This document shows positions 9,966 to 21,871 of a stretch of 64,000 nucleotides of DNA, piece after piece. The DNA lies in the NCBI GenBank assembly GCA_028023455.1, contig JAQFVV010012536.1, positions 822,001-886,000 on the forward strand, given 5' to 3'. Position 1 is the stretch's first letter, and each line of letters starts with the position of its first letter. The stretch comes from Epiperipatus broadwayi. Its lineage: Eukaryota; Onychophora; Udeonychophora; Euonychophora; Peripatidae. Under the pieces are notes generated by a model. That model did no database searches and was not told the DNA's origin. It saw nothing but the letters and a program-made list of their open reading frames with translations. Both the position numbers and the translations under genes were made by a program.

Positions 9966-11131
9966 CATCATATAACCGTGAAAACATTAAGTATAACATA
10001 TATATATATATATACAGACCTATAAAATCCTAGTAAAGAAACTGTTTTATCAACAGTATTGCAACATATCTTCTCAGAGTATAAGATTTAAACTGTAATA
10101 ATGTGTGGAGAGATAATTTTTTTCACTCTTTATTATTTACAAGAAACAATGGATGACTGCCACCAAAAGACTTTTTCATACTAATGATTATGTTGCATTT
10201 TCATACCCTCCCCCCCCCCCACTCTTTTTGCTATTGGGATTTTTAAAAATGTCCATACTGTTGCTAGTGCACGAGTTTTACTGATCGGATCTCTATTTCT
10301 CTGCAAAACTGTGCTTCCCTCTCTTCGGATTTATTTTAACATTGTGCTAACCAAGATATGGCTATCGGCAACCTGGTATAAAATTGTATTGCCAGTATTA
10401 TTTAATAATATTTTATACTTAGAATATAGAAATGTTTCACTATTTTTTTATAACTGGGAAATATGATTTCTATCAAAAAAATAATGCTAAGGGCTTTATT
10501 GCTCGCGCCAAAACTGAAAACACCAGAATCGATCCTGGGTCCTATCGATCACAAGTCCAACATGCTATCAATTACCTAAACTGCACAGGATATATGATTT
10601 CTATAAAGTCAGTAGTAATTTTTCAATGATCTATTTACCTTTAGAAGATAGAATCACTTTATAAAATGTACTAATTTATGTATAAATAATACCCAAGCTG
10701 TTTACGTATCTTATAAATAAATAAATAAATAAAACACGAATCCTTTCTTAGCTGTAAGGAAAAAATGCTATCACAATTTTAATGTATAGTAAGAGAAGCT
10801 TACATAGTATGAAACACATAAGAATTGAGTCTTATACATATTTTTTCATAAATGTGCATATTATTTGCTAGGACATATTTACATAAATCTGGATTTGCAT
10901 AAATTGATTTGAAGATTACTAAATTTTCACTCTTTCATTAAGTGGAAGGAGATGGCTTTCATAACTAAATCAGTAGTGAACAAAGAGAAGGTAGTCTGAA
11001 CTTTTACACTGATGGATTGTTTCTGAGACAAAGGATGGACTGGAACATTTGCTGTAATATTTTATTAAGATATTTTAATATCGCTTTTATTATTATATTT
11101 ATTCATTAAATTTAGTATAAAGATGAATTTC
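9966..11131. other. No gene recognised
   Basis: A TA run near 10000-10014 and a C-run near 10209-10220. The 10240-10620 part is less AT-rich, with an open frame at 10432-10629 that resembles nothing I know. Short TAAA/TAAATAAA runs near 10713. Confidence 0.3.
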
Positions 11132-12010
11132 GATGTTAAGATCTAATGCAGATTTCAATCAATGTTTCAGAATATTTCATCAAAGGAAAATAACTGCTAC
11201 AACTAAGTTAGCTGTATATAAATCTGTTATTTTACCTAATTTATTGTACGGATGTGAAACATGAACTTAGATGTTAAGATCTAATGCAGATTCCAATGTG
11301 CTGCTGCTTTTAACAGGTTCAAAGCCTAAATATTTCACCACAGGGAATAACTGCTGCAACTAAATTAGCTGTACTTAGATCTGTTATTTTATCTCATTTA
11401 TTGCATAGATATAAAACATGGAGTTACATGTTAAGATCCAATGCGGATTCCAATGTGATGCTGCTTTTAATAAATCCGAATATTTTATCACTGGAAAAAG
11501 TTACATGTATATGGATCTGTTATTTTATCTAATTTATTGTATGAATGTGAAACATGGGCTTAAATGTTAAGATCTAATGCATATTCAAAATGTGCTGCTG
11601 CTTTTAATAGGTTAAAAGACAGAGTATTTCATCACAGGGAAATAACTACCACAACTAAGTTAGCTGTATATAGATCTGTTATTTTACCTAATTTATTGTA
11701 TGGATGTGAAATATGGACTTAGATGTTATGATCTAATGCAGATTCCAATATGCTGCTGCTCTTAACAGGTTAAAAGACAGAAACTAAGTTAGTTAGATAT
11801 ACATAGATCTGTTATTTTACCTAATTTATTGTATGGGTGTGAAACATGGAGGTCCTACCAGCACTATATAAAGACATTAGAAAAGTTTCATTTAAGGATG
11901 CTTGACAAATTTTAAAAATACAATGACAAGATTCTGAAGAAAAAAAAGACGTTCTTCAGCTTGCTAGATGTAATATTATTGGGTCCACTGTAAAACAAGT
12001 GAACAATCAA
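11132..12010 (+). repeat. Tandem array of one LINE RT segment
   Basis: Five degenerate tandem units start at about 11132, 11270, 11427, 11563 and 11722, each beginning ATGTTA.GATC.AATGC. Spacing alternates around 136-159 bp. Best translation of a unit resembles the thumb region of a non-LTR retrotransposon RT: AAFNRLKDRVFHHREIT, then TKLAVYRSVILPNLLYGCETW. The last unit continues into the usual downstream LINE sequence (LEKFHLRMLDKF and beyond, to about 12010) with stops. All units carry frameshifts or stops, so nothing is expressed. A similar LINE appears at 51.3-52.2 kb. Confidence 0.8.
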
Positions 12011-12287
12011 AAGTGACATGGCTATTTGAGCATGGTTTTTATAGGAGAAAATAGACTGTTTTTATATTATAAAGATTATCTAAAAGATATTAACGCAATG
12101 TCAGTTGTTTTTATTGGGAAGATATGGCAAATAATAGAATACATTGGATATCTACAATTTTATGTGGTGTTGAAATATTTCAGAATGAGAAGTTTCTGTT
12201 GAGGAAACTAAAAAACAATATCATAAAATATCATATAAACAGAAAATGGAGCAGCATGTTATAAATGCTGGCATATTTGTTATATTT
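12011..12287. other. AT-rich, nothing recognised
   Basis: Possible continuation of the LINE tail, too degenerate to call. Confidence 0.25.
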
Positions 12288-12585
12288 ATATATTGGATTA
12301 TTTCCATCATCTAATATAAGTATTGAATATCATTAGAAAAATTTAACTTTATTTAAATATACCAAATACATTCACCTATTAGTAATACACACAGATTAGC
12401 ATATCCACAATGTTTTAAGAGATATTATTCTCCTCTCTTCAGGTGTTACTGACATGATCAGTGACAATATTAGCATGGTAATCAAACATGAACCCTTGGA
12501 TTCTTGAATATTGAATTTTAAAGTAACACTCTAACCAACAGAGTCATCCTACAAAAGCAACATTCAATAGCAACTTTATATCATG
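12288..12585. mobile_element. Fold-back family C, copy 1 (single arm)
   Basis: Begins with GGATTATTTCCATCATCTAA, the terminal string shared by copies at 23.7, 42.4 and 46.8 kb, and contains TATTATTCTCC, CTTCAGGTGTTACTGAC and GGATTCTTGAATATTGAA. Only the first arm and centre are clear. A minus-strand HHR-like string (CTGAAGAGAG...CTCTTAAAACATT) is present but the GAAA is mutated. Confidence 0.6.
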
Positions 12586-12649
12586 ATTTCTCCACTTTTT
12601 TAAAAGCTAAGTTGATTAGTGGTTTTCATATATCACACTAGGTTTAACT

Positions 12650-14880
12650 TATGACATTATTTACCATTATCATGTGAGCAGCTTCTTTAAATTTTCTTTT
12701 TTGTCCCATTTCTTCTCTATTCAATATTTTTGTATTTTCCAAATTGAACATTGTATGATCTACTATCTTAGTTACATCTGCTTTGTCTTCTAATCATCAA
12801 TTTGTGTTCTTACAATCATTTTTCAATGGGGTAGCTGATTTCACCCATATATATTCTTCCACATTCACATGGTATTTCACAGATGCAGTTTTTGCTTTTT
12901 AACATTTCAAGTTTAAGCTTTGTAGATATTCCTCATATTGTAGTATGGCTTTGAAAAGCTGTTCTGGTGTTATACTAATTGCAGATTTTCTTTCATTTAT
13001 CTGTTATTTTTGGAATGTATGGATACCCTACCATATCAATAATTTTTTTCTATTTTGATGGTTCCTTTTGTTGTTTATTTAAGGTTTTCTTAATAATAGT
13101 TGATTGATAACTATTTTTCAGTCGAGTTTATTCTACATAGATCTTTTCTTTTTTCACATCATTGATTTCTGACCAAACTTCTTTTACTGTATCCCATATT
13201 GATAGTATAACTCCATGTTTTGTATTTCTGGTATTATTGGATGTATATACTAAGTATTTTTCTATATGTGTGGGTGTTCTGTAAACTGTAGTTCTGATTT
13301 TGTCATGAGAGAGTCTTGTCACAAGAATATTTAAGAATGCTAATTTTTGTTCTTGTTCTGATTCTATTGTGAATTTAATTAAAGGTGATATGTTGTTGAT
13401 GTGTTTCCAGAAAGTTTGTTATAGTGCTATACCATGTGGCCATACAACAAATGTATCACCAACATAGCAAAGCTAAACTTTAGGTGGATATGTAATAGTT
13501 ATTATGATTGGGGTAATCTGGGGTGACAATAGTGAACCCACAGCCATTTCTTACTTTTGTTGCAAGAATTCTGTGTTGTATTGAAAGTAGGTTGTTGTTA
13601 TGCAGAATGTTAATAGTTCTATTATACTATCAATAGGAAGAGCTGTTATTGTTTGTAAACTATTATCATCATTTAATCTTTTCCTTACAATAGACCATGC
13701 TTCTCTACATGATACATTTTTGAGTAAACTTTCCACATTTAATATTGCTAATAAGACCGTTCTTTCAATTTTCATATTCTTGATTAATTCTACAAAGTGT
13801 CTAGAATCCCTGACAAAGGGCTGGGTTTGTATGCTAAAGGGCTTAGAATTTTGAGAAGAAATCTTGACAGATTTTGGCAAGGTGAATTTCTAGTCCTAAC
13901 AATAAATCTTACTGAACATGATCTTTATGGATTTTAGATAAACCATAATGATGAGGAATTTGCTGAAATATGATGTTAGTTTGCCTTTTTTTTTTTGAAT
14001 CACTGAAGTACCTGCTATGCTTTCTGAGTAATGCTTATAACTTTGTTTCTGTATTCAATATTGGATTTTTTGCCACTTTTCTATATTAGCCTGCTGTGAG
14101 GAGTTATTATATTTTGCTGTCATAATCAGTTGTATCCATTACAACTGTTGCATTGCCTTTGTCAGCAGGGAGAATAATACTTTGAGAGATTTAATTGCTC
14201 TCCTCTCACCATAGGATATGTTTGACTTCAATTTTTGTTGCTTATCAAGTTGTTCTTTTTATTCTCCAGTGTCATTCTGCTGCCTCTTCTAAAAGCAATT
14301 TTTGAGTTACTTCCTTGATGGCAGTCATTATATCTAATAAAGGGATATTAGATGATGTTATGGGAAAGTTTAATCCTTTTTCAAGGACAGAAACTTCAGC
14401 ATCTGTTAGATGTTTAGAATTGAGATTTTTAACAGATGAAGCTGGTACACTGCTTGGTACATTATGATTTTTGATATGCCCATGTAGGTTTGCAAGTTTT
14501 TCTTTTTGTGATTCTTTTGGTTTTTCCACAATGTAGAATATGAATATCTTACTGCTTGAGAAACTCATGTGAAGTCTTCATCAACAAGTTTATTTTTTAG
14601 ATAGCATTCTTCATCGTTAAGGAAATGCAAAGTTTGATACTTGGAAACATTTGAACATTTATTCTTTCTCTTAACGGAGCTTCACTTGCTCTCTTAGTCA
14701 TTTTCTCAACTCTTTGGGAGTGAATTTGAGGTTTTAGTTGCAAATTCTTAGGAACTATCTTTTCAGATTTACATTTACATAAGAAAGTTAAATGTTTTCT
14801 ACTTTGATGGAAATAGTCCAATGTATAACTAAAATATCATCATCACAATTTTTTGGACATATTTGTATCTCAATGTTTGG
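12650..14880 (-). pseudogene. Penelope-like element, near full-length relic
   Basis: Decayed PLE protein read on the minus strand. N-terminal segment at 14821-14597 (HLTFLCKCKSEKIVPKNLQL, then ALRERI-like APLRERI) and 14568-14272 (VSVLEKGLNFPIT, typical of PLE N-termini). RT segment at 13880-13551 includes FVRDSRHFVELIKNMKIERT, where the usual FDV of domain A reads LNV, so the catalytic Asp is lost. Around 13430-13500 the YVDD region reads YVGDTFVVWPHG. The tail has TVYRTPTHIEKYL near 13260. GIY-YIG at about 12900-12820 reads CICEIPCECGRIYMGE. Many frameshifts and stops. A lineage distinct from the 6.6-9.9 kb PLE. Confidence 0.88.
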
Positions 14881-14944
14881 TATGTATAGTCATGCAACCC
14901 TCCCCCCCCATCTTTTTTTTTGGAATGGGAAAGGTTATGTTCAT

Positions 14945-14945
14945 A

Positions 14946-14999
<54 letters not shown>

Positions 15000-15000
15000 C
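14945..15000. repeat. TTA/ATT microsatellite
   Basis: About 18 copies of TTA immediately left of the family E palindrome. Confidence 0.95.
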
Positions 15001-15464
15001 TAAGTAATATTTACTGAGGCTATAATCTCGATAATATGCCTATAAAATGCGATAGTAGGGATCTCTACAGGTGTTTTAACCACAAGCTTACGCTATAGAA
15101 GAAAAGAGGGGAACCTTTCTTTACTTCAACCTACTTTCTATTTAAATAGGTGAAGCTGAAGCGGTTAGATCTGCGAGCGTGAAGCTATTCAATACTTCAC
15201 TGATTAAGTCCACATTTCTTATTACACATTAATACTCGCGAAATAAGAAATGTGGACTTAATCAGTGAAGTATTGAATAGCTTCACGCTCGCAGATCTAA
15301 CCGCTTCAGCTTCACCTATTTAAATAGACAGTAGGTTGAAGTAAAGAAGAGTTCCCCTGTTTTCTTCCATAGCGTAAGCTTGTGGTTAAAACACCTGTAG
15401 AGGTCCCTACTATCGCATTTTATACGCATATTATCGAGGTTATAGCCTCAGTAAATATTACTTA
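15001..15464. repeat. Near-perfect 464-bp palindrome (family E)
   Basis: Two 223-bp arms, 15001-15223 and 15242-15464, are almost perfect reverse complements around an 18-bp loop. The arms start TAAGTAATATTTACTGAGGC and include CCACAAGCTTACGC, GAGCGTGAAGC.ATTCAATAC-type strings and CACTGATTAAGTCC. They are distinctly more GC-rich than the flanks. Only a handful of mismatches (for example CTTTCTATT versus the opposite arm) indicate recent origin or gene conversion. No protein is encoded. Single-arm relics lie at 5285-5420 and 56865-57250. Confidence 0.95.
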
Positions 15465-16514
15465 CGTAATCAATGTGCGTTTAATAAATTTATAATTATT
15501 ATTATTAGCGTAAACTAATTTTTTTTCTCTCCTTTTTTTTTGTTGGATGAGTTTGAATATGGTCAGATAAAACTTGAAATTTTTTGCAAATTCTAATTAG
15601 TTTAAGACTTTTCTTTTAGACAAATTGTTTATAACTAAATAAATACCCATTTTTGGACAATAAGTGGGAGGGGGGGTCTAGGATCAAACAATATTGAAAA
15701 GAACTCAAACTTTTCCCACCTAGAAACTTGAAAGCTTGGTAAGTAAAAATGTCTTCTTCACTTTATCTGTGAGCGGTCATTTGAGAGGTAGAGGTTCTTA
15801 TTATACCATTAGAATATTGTTTCATTTAACATCTTATCTACATCCATGTATTGCATTAAGATTGCTTTAATAACCGTTTCAATATTGACACTTATTATAA
15901 TAATAACACATTTTAAATAGTGAAAATGAGTTTTCATATTTTGGTGCACTAATAAAATAGAATACTCTGGAATTTAATATTCTTCCAGAATCAAACTTTT
16001 TATGACCTGCAAATAATAAAATCTTTTGAGTGCTTCCAGTGTAGTTGTAAAATGGTGGTTGCCAGTGTTTAAGGTCAGATCACCTCCCAGGTTATTACTT
16101 CCGGCACTCAAACTTCTTATAAAACCCCAAACAACAAAGCCACGTGATTGCTCTTTCTTTGATAACAATCATTATCTAATTTTAAATGAAAGAAGCAAGA
16201 CTTTAAAGTTTATATAAGTTTAGGAAGAACTTAACAAGGTGGGACAAAATTATTCAATTTTTTTCATGGAATCGCGAGTGTAAAATCTATGTAAAGCTAA
16301 AAATAATTTCTGAATCCTAATTGCTACATAAATTCCTATTTAATTTATAAAATGTCAAACATCAGAGTAAATTTTAAATATTTCAATGTATGCGATGTTC
16401 TGATAATCTTAAATTGATTCTTCCAGTAAATTATTTTTAACAGCATTGGGGAACTAAGCCAATATGGATAAGCTTTATATCACATAAACATATAAACAAA
16501 TATGGATATATTTA
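15465..16514. other. No gene recognised
   Basis: The 15970-16170 part is less AT-rich and open on both strands over about 63 codons, with no recognisable motif. GGGAGGGGGGG near 15666. Nothing supportable. Confidence 0.3.
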
Positions 16515-16624
16515 CAAAGAAAAGATTTAAATGTAGGGGATTTGAACTCAGATTTTCAAGTACCCACCAACTATCGACACTATCTCATGTTACCGATACA
16601 CATGACTACACACATGTAGAAAAG

Positions 16625-16690
16625 ATAAATAATCACCAATATAAATATTTCGTGCTAAACCAATACTCATCAGTTGGTCCAGATTATCAT
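16625..16690 (-). ncRNA. Hammerhead ribozyme (family B, left arm)
   Basis: Minus strand: stem I ending ACCAA, CTGATGA (complement of 16667-16673), stem II GTATTG-GTT-TAGCAC with one clear mismatch, GAAA (complement of 16648-16651), a short A/T stem III, then TTGGTGATTAT pairing back with stem I. Core residues are intact, stem II partly decayed. Confidence 0.65.
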
Positions 16691-16734
16691 TTCCCACACA
16701 TATTTCAATTTATATTAAGATATGTGTGGGAGAT

Positions 16735-16797
16735 GATAATCTGGACCAACTGATGAGTGCTAGTTTAGCATGAAATATGTATATTGGTGATTATTTA
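16735..16797 (+). ncRNA. Hammerhead ribozyme, type I (family B, right arm)
   Basis: Complete HHR layout. Stem I 5' strand GATAATC, bulge TGG, ACCAA (16745-16749). Core CTGATGA (16750-16756). Stem II GTGCTA, loop GTT, TAGCAT (six pairs, one G-T). GAAA (16772-16775). Minimal stem III of two pairs with a 4-nt loop; the U-H site is TA at 16782-16783, so cleavage would follow 16783. Stem I 3' strand TTGGT then GATTATT pairs with ACCAA and GATAATC. The stem I bulge facing a stem II loop fits the tertiary contact of natural HHRs. The short stem III resembles HHRs of PLEs and animal retrozymes. Confidence 0.82.
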
Positions 16798-16957
16798 TCT
16801 TTTCTACATGTGTGTGGTCATGTGTATCAGTGGTACAAAAAGTGTGGATATTTAACAGGTACTTGGAAGTCTGAGTTCAAATCCTCTATATATACAACTA
16901 AGCTCTATGTACAATGAGAATGCCTGCATTTCAAATGTTTGCGCAAAGAAAAGATTT

Positions 16958-17399
16958 GTTTCTTTAATATGAAACAGTCATGTGTCATTTATGCAACTTA
17001 AACGGGACTTGATATTTATGCCCCTTGAGCATCACATGACATTTATACAACTTAATAATCTTTGAGATTCATTTGAAATCAATTTATGAACATCCTGCAT
17101 ATTTTAAAGCAGTGGAATAATGGGAACCTAAAGAATTAAATGCTTCAATTTCAACTAAATTAAATAAATAAAAATCTTAATGTGGCCAATTTCATGAAGT
17201 TTTCAAGCTCAAATTGCTGCTGGGATGTTATAACCAAGATGCTCTCATGAATGTAATATGAATATTTTTTCTTCTAATGAGCATGAAATTAGCATTAGGA
17301 TATAGTGAACAACAATAAAAGTATTTGAAATGTCTTAAAATTAATAGTTTTGAATATTTGTCTTTCATAGGAAGCTGACTGAAATCTGAATAAGTCAGT
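16958..17399. other. AT-rich, nothing recognised
   Basis: CATCACATGACATTTATACAACTTAA-like strings around 16980-17050 recur as two similar short blocks. No gene. Confidence 0.3.
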
Positions 17400-17815
17400 A
17401 TATAAGCATATAAATTATATAAATATAAGGGATAAAATTCAAAATATTGAACTTTTTACTCATGAACTTATGAAATTAGGATATGTTAGAAAACAAAGTT
17501 TACTCACATTAAATTGGTTTAATAATAAAACGCATAATCATAATACAAAATTAGATAATAGAAAATGGATATCTATAATAAATAATGTCCAATCTAAATT
17601 AATTAAAAATATATTTAAACGTAAATACAATATTTATTTTGAGTTCCTCTTAATGTAAATAGACTAATTAATAATTCTAAGATGTTATACCTAAAATGCA
17701 AAGAAGTAATATAATTTATTAAACTATATGTACTTGTAAAAAGTCATATATTGAGGAATCAAGATGTGTTCTGGGAAAAAAGATAAAAGATCATCAATTA
17801 TTATTATAATCATGT
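17400..17815 (+). pseudogene. Penelope-like element relic (linker and GIY-YIG)
   Basis: Broken plus-strand coding remnant. HELMKLGYVRKQSLLTLNWF and NRKWISIINNVQSKLIKNIF are followed, after frame changes, by VPLNVNRLINNSK, VIPKMQRSNIIY and CTCKKSYIEES, then KIKDHQ. The NRLIN...IIY..CTC..SYI...RI.DH order matches the PLE segment leading into GIY-YIG. The RT domain upstream is not recognisable. Confidence 0.68.
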
Positions 17816-18154
17816 AAAAAATGATAAATAATCAATAAAGTATTGCCTCAGTATTCTTCAACCATGAAAAAAGTTGTAATTTTAAATTTATTTTTAATAT
17901 AAATAATGCAAAAATATTAATGGAAGAAGAAATAATAAAAAGAGAAAAATTAAGGAAGCAATATTGATAAATAGATTCAAAGATAATATAATAAATAGAC
18001 AAGCAGAAAATATTGATATACACAGCCCATGGAAAATCACATGATATTAAACTTCATATTACTTTACTGTTGGTAAAGATTACTACATAATCAAAAATGC
18101 TCCTGATTAATTAAGATATCTACTTTATTTTCACCATAAAATTACTTGGAATTT

Positions 18155-18187
<33 letters not shown>

Positions 18188-20190
18188 ATTTATCAAATAT
18201 TGGTATTAAGTTTGCCTAAGTAGGAATTAGTTTTTAGTGATTACTTACAAACCAATTTAGTCTTGAGCATTATTATATTTATTATTTAAGTTATACTTTG
18301 AGTGCAATTTGAAATTTATAATTACAGTTTGTAATGTTATAATTGCTCCTAAAATTATAATTGATCCAAAGTAATATTAAGATTCATTCAAACTAGATTA
18401 CCAATACACATGGGTCTCGTTTTATGTGGATTATTTTAATGCAATTTTGAAATTATGCGATTCACGTTTCTTCTTAATATCTTTCATATTTCACTATATT
18501 TATTAGATATCAAGAAATTTAAATTATTAATAACTTATTTTGACTTAAAGTACTTTTTTCCCCAAAAATATAATGTTATATTAGCAGCTAACGTGAATAT
18601 GGCCTGAATCTGTATTTAGAATCTTAGCTTCTATGTAAATAACCTACTTATACTAATGAGTAAATAATAATAGTAGATTTATACTTAAGTATAAAAATAT
18701 TGCAATAAATATTCAAAAATTTTAAACTTTTAAAATGTATTTTGTTAGATATAACAGAAATACTTTTTTAGATTGTTAAAATAAATAACAAAGACTTTAT
18801 TGATTTTTTAAACTGAAAATAATCTTTCTAATGATAATGTATAATCTTTTTGTTTTGATTGCGATCTTATTTTTTTAATATAGAAACAGAAAACCATTAA
18901 CACAGCACAAGACTGAAAGTGGTGCTAGTTGTATATCACATCATGAATCTGATTTCTTATTAGTTCACAAACGAACACATATTGTCAAATAGCAGTAATG
19001 ATTAAAATATGTATGAAAAAATGTAAAATTAAATACTGTAGTTAATAAAAAAAAATAAAAAGTTTGTCTTGTATTAATTTTTTTCAAATATTTAAATTTT
19101 TTTATTAGTCATACTTTATTTCCTTATGTTTTTAATGCAAATTTTAAAGTAATTTTTCCTTGTTGCTTTGCTTTTATACGATTTCTGAAAATTACTGGAA
19201 CGTATCCCCCATTTTTCAAGGTAAGTTAAGTCTATTTTTGTGTGATTTCTTTTGTGTGTGTTTTTTGAGGAATCTATCTACCGCATAAAATGAGACCCAG
19301 GTGTATAATTTTATCAAAAAAGTATTTGTGTAAGCTAGTCCATTTCAATAGTTATCACATACTACACTATTCTGTAGTATAAGCCCCATTAGTGACATGC
19401 ATATAAACATCGAATACCATTAGATATTAACTCCTATAAGACTCATTCGATTTTTCATTGTCATAATTCCCTTTCAAAAATAATTGTTATTCCATACATC
19501 ATGATGTAATATAATCCTTGAGCATTATAATATACATGTAAATATAATGTGACTTTAAAATGATTCCAACTTGTAGGATGTAGTAACAAGAATGTAAAAA
19601 AATCAAGATTTTGATATTCCTTAATAAAAAAAAATCCAGTTTTAAACATTGACATTATACTTGAATATCTTTAAACAAGACATTTATTTTTTATTTTTTA
19701 ATATCTTTAGCAATATTAGTGATTTTATCCATATGTATTTGTATTGTTTTCCGAGCATGCACGTATATATTGCATTAACTTTAAATAATAAATTTTTGAA
19801 ATCTCCAATGAAAATAACGAATAAATTTTCAGACACAATTGTAATTATACTTCAGCTAGTATTAAGCTTTGATTCACATTTTCATTTGTTTTGATGAGCA
19901 GACGTCAATTTTACTTTCTACCAAATCATATTATATGGTTTTTTAATACAGATCTTTATGCATATATACTTTACAGTTTGTAATGAAAGAAATGTTTATT
20001 AAAGTGGAATTTCTTTTAAAATAAGCAAAATATATACATAAAACAAAATTCGAAAAAAAAGAATAAAAGTGAAGGGTTTTTGCTTGACACCGTGGGCTTC
20101 CAGATAATTTATTTGAATGATCTAATATCTATCATTGTTGTTATTTAATATGCTCGAGGCAATTGTGTTGAAAATTCATTGAGTGATTTA
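17816..20190. other. Long AT-rich stretch, no gene seen
   Basis: Contains an AC then AT dinucleotide run at about 18155-18187. Short open frames are AT-driven and resemble nothing. No repeats recognised beyond simple sequence. Confidence 0.35.
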
Positions 20191-20401
20191 TTATTATAAA
20201 TAAATAAATTTTAAAATATCAATTATATGCGCACATACAACTAGATTCATATATATATATATGTGAATGTATGCTATTATTTGTTTATTAATGTCCCTTT
20301 TATTATAAATAAATAAATTTTAAAATATCAATTATATGCGCACATACAAATAGATTCATACATATGTGAATGTAAGCTATTATTTGTTTATTATTGTCCC
20401 T
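20191..20401. repeat. Tandem duplication, period 109 bp
   Basis: Copy 1 at 20191-20299 and copy 2 at 20300-20401, each starting TTATTATAAATAAATAAAT and containing TATATGCGCACATACAA and GCTATTATTTGTTTATTA. Copies differ by a TA-run length and a few substitutions. Confidence 0.93.
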
Positions 20402-21004
20402 TACTGAAGTATATATGGGAAACAGGTAATATTAATTTGGCAAATTGTTGCCCCCCTCAAAAAAAAAAAACACCAAATTTTAATACATGTTATTTTGTAT
20501 TACGAATAAAATAAAAAGAACTGTTAATTTATTCTTGCAAGGCGTAATAAAGTAAAATGAGTTGAAATTATTACTTTGATTTCCCTAAAATATGTCATTT
20601 ATTTACTTATCAGAATTTAAGATTTAAGAATACCTATATATCGCTGTTTCATTAAAGCAAACATATGTCCACCTTTCTTTTTGGAATTTTAAATAGTTTT
20701 AATTTTCATGAAAGTTATTGTCGTATTAATTAAATGATGAAGGAAATAAATTGCAAATTATTTTATATTCTAAAATGTTGTCAATAATTCTATTAAAAGT
20801 AGACAAAATATCATTTTGAATCTTATCAAAGATAATGCATGTATAGAATGAAAATAAAGAAGGCATCTAAATTGGTAATTCAGTAATTAATGATCCCCAT
20901 ATGATAATGATCTAGAATTCAAATATAAAAAAAAGCAATTTTATTAATAGATATGTAGATGACATGAGTTCAAGATATGCCAAGTATGGTACAATATATA
21001 TATA
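20402..21004. other. AT-rich, nothing recognised
   Basis: Simple-sequence A run near 20459-20470. No gene. Confidence 0.3.
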
Positions 21005-21262
21005 TACAGTGTAGAGATAACTATTCACCACAAAAATTTTAATATTCTAGCATGTTTGAATAATGTATTAGGACATGAATTGTGTCTGTGTTTTATTCTA
21101 ACATAGATTGTCTGTCTCTGCCATAATAAAACCTTGAAAACCAACTGAAAAGATTTTTAAAAATCATTAACTTTGAACATTTCAGTAGTTATCACGTTTT
21201 ATGTTACTCAATATCCACACATGTTAGTGCCTTACAATTTTTATGGTGAATAACTAAACTAT
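21005..21262. mobile_element. Possible mariner-like MITE
   Basis: About 255 bp with terminal inverted repeats: left CAGTGTAGAGATAACTATTC then ACCACAAAAATTT; right AATTTTTATGGTGAATAACT then AAACTATATCACTAT. TA lies at both boundaries and the left end begins TACAGTG, as in Tc1/mariner elements. No transposase. Confidence 0.5.
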
Positions 21263-21871
21263 ATCACTATATGGGACAGTACTTTTTTATTAGTATGTAC
21301 TGAGTGTATATATTAGAGTAAAATTTTCTATGTATTAACCTAGAATAAACATTCAGCTATGATTACTAGGTTGTATTCTAGCTAAGATTTATTCTAGTTT
21401 AATATAAGAAAAATACAATTTACTTTTTTTTTGCTCATGAGAAGATGCTTAGTTAACTCTTTCACATTTTAACAATTGTTGCCAACTCCGAGTGTCTGTC
21501 TGAATTGTATTTCCAACATTTTATTTATTTTTAAATCTTTGTATTGTACTGGATATTAATAAATTTTACTTGCTCTATTAGAAGTATGTTTTAAATAAAA
21601 AATATTCTTAAAAATATAAATAAAATGACTAGCCTCTTGTCATACACTTTACAAATTTGGTGCATTCATCTGTGAGCATTCGTAATTCATAAGGTGCAAG
21701 ACCAGAGATTAGTGACCTTATTTATATTACACATATAGTTTGCATTATATAAATAAACTATTTATTTTTAAAAATAATATTTCAACTTTACAAATATATA
21801 AAAAGAAATTTAAATATAATTGTGTCATTGTTTTTGATGTCACAATTCTCAGTGGGATATCATCACCATCA
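21263..21871. other. AT-rich, nothing recognised
   Basis: No coding pattern beyond AT-biased open frames. Confidence 0.3.

Larger units (their letters stand above)
16515..16957 (-). mobile_element. Fold-back element, family B, 415-bp copy with TSD
   Basis: Element 16529-16943 bounded by perfect 14-bp direct repeats CAAAGAAAAGATTT (16515-16528 and 16944-16957). The arms are reverse complements over about 170 bp: GGGGATTTGAACTCAGA outside, ACACATGTAGAAAAGATAAA in the middle, GTTGGTCCAGATTATCAT inside. Compared with the 800-bp copy at 52.3 kb the centre is deleted. The GAGTTCAAATCC string near the outer end of each arm is box B-like. Each arm holds an HHR on the opposite strand; the plus-strand one is the best in the window. 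Confidence 0.9.

Noticed and set aside
10432-10629. 65-codon open frame in a GC-richer patch
   Set aside because: No motif, no homology recognised, no context supporting a gene.
15970-16220. Overlapping open frames on both strands, possible exon
   Set aside because: No recognisable protein motif or convincing splice signals; left as unexplained.
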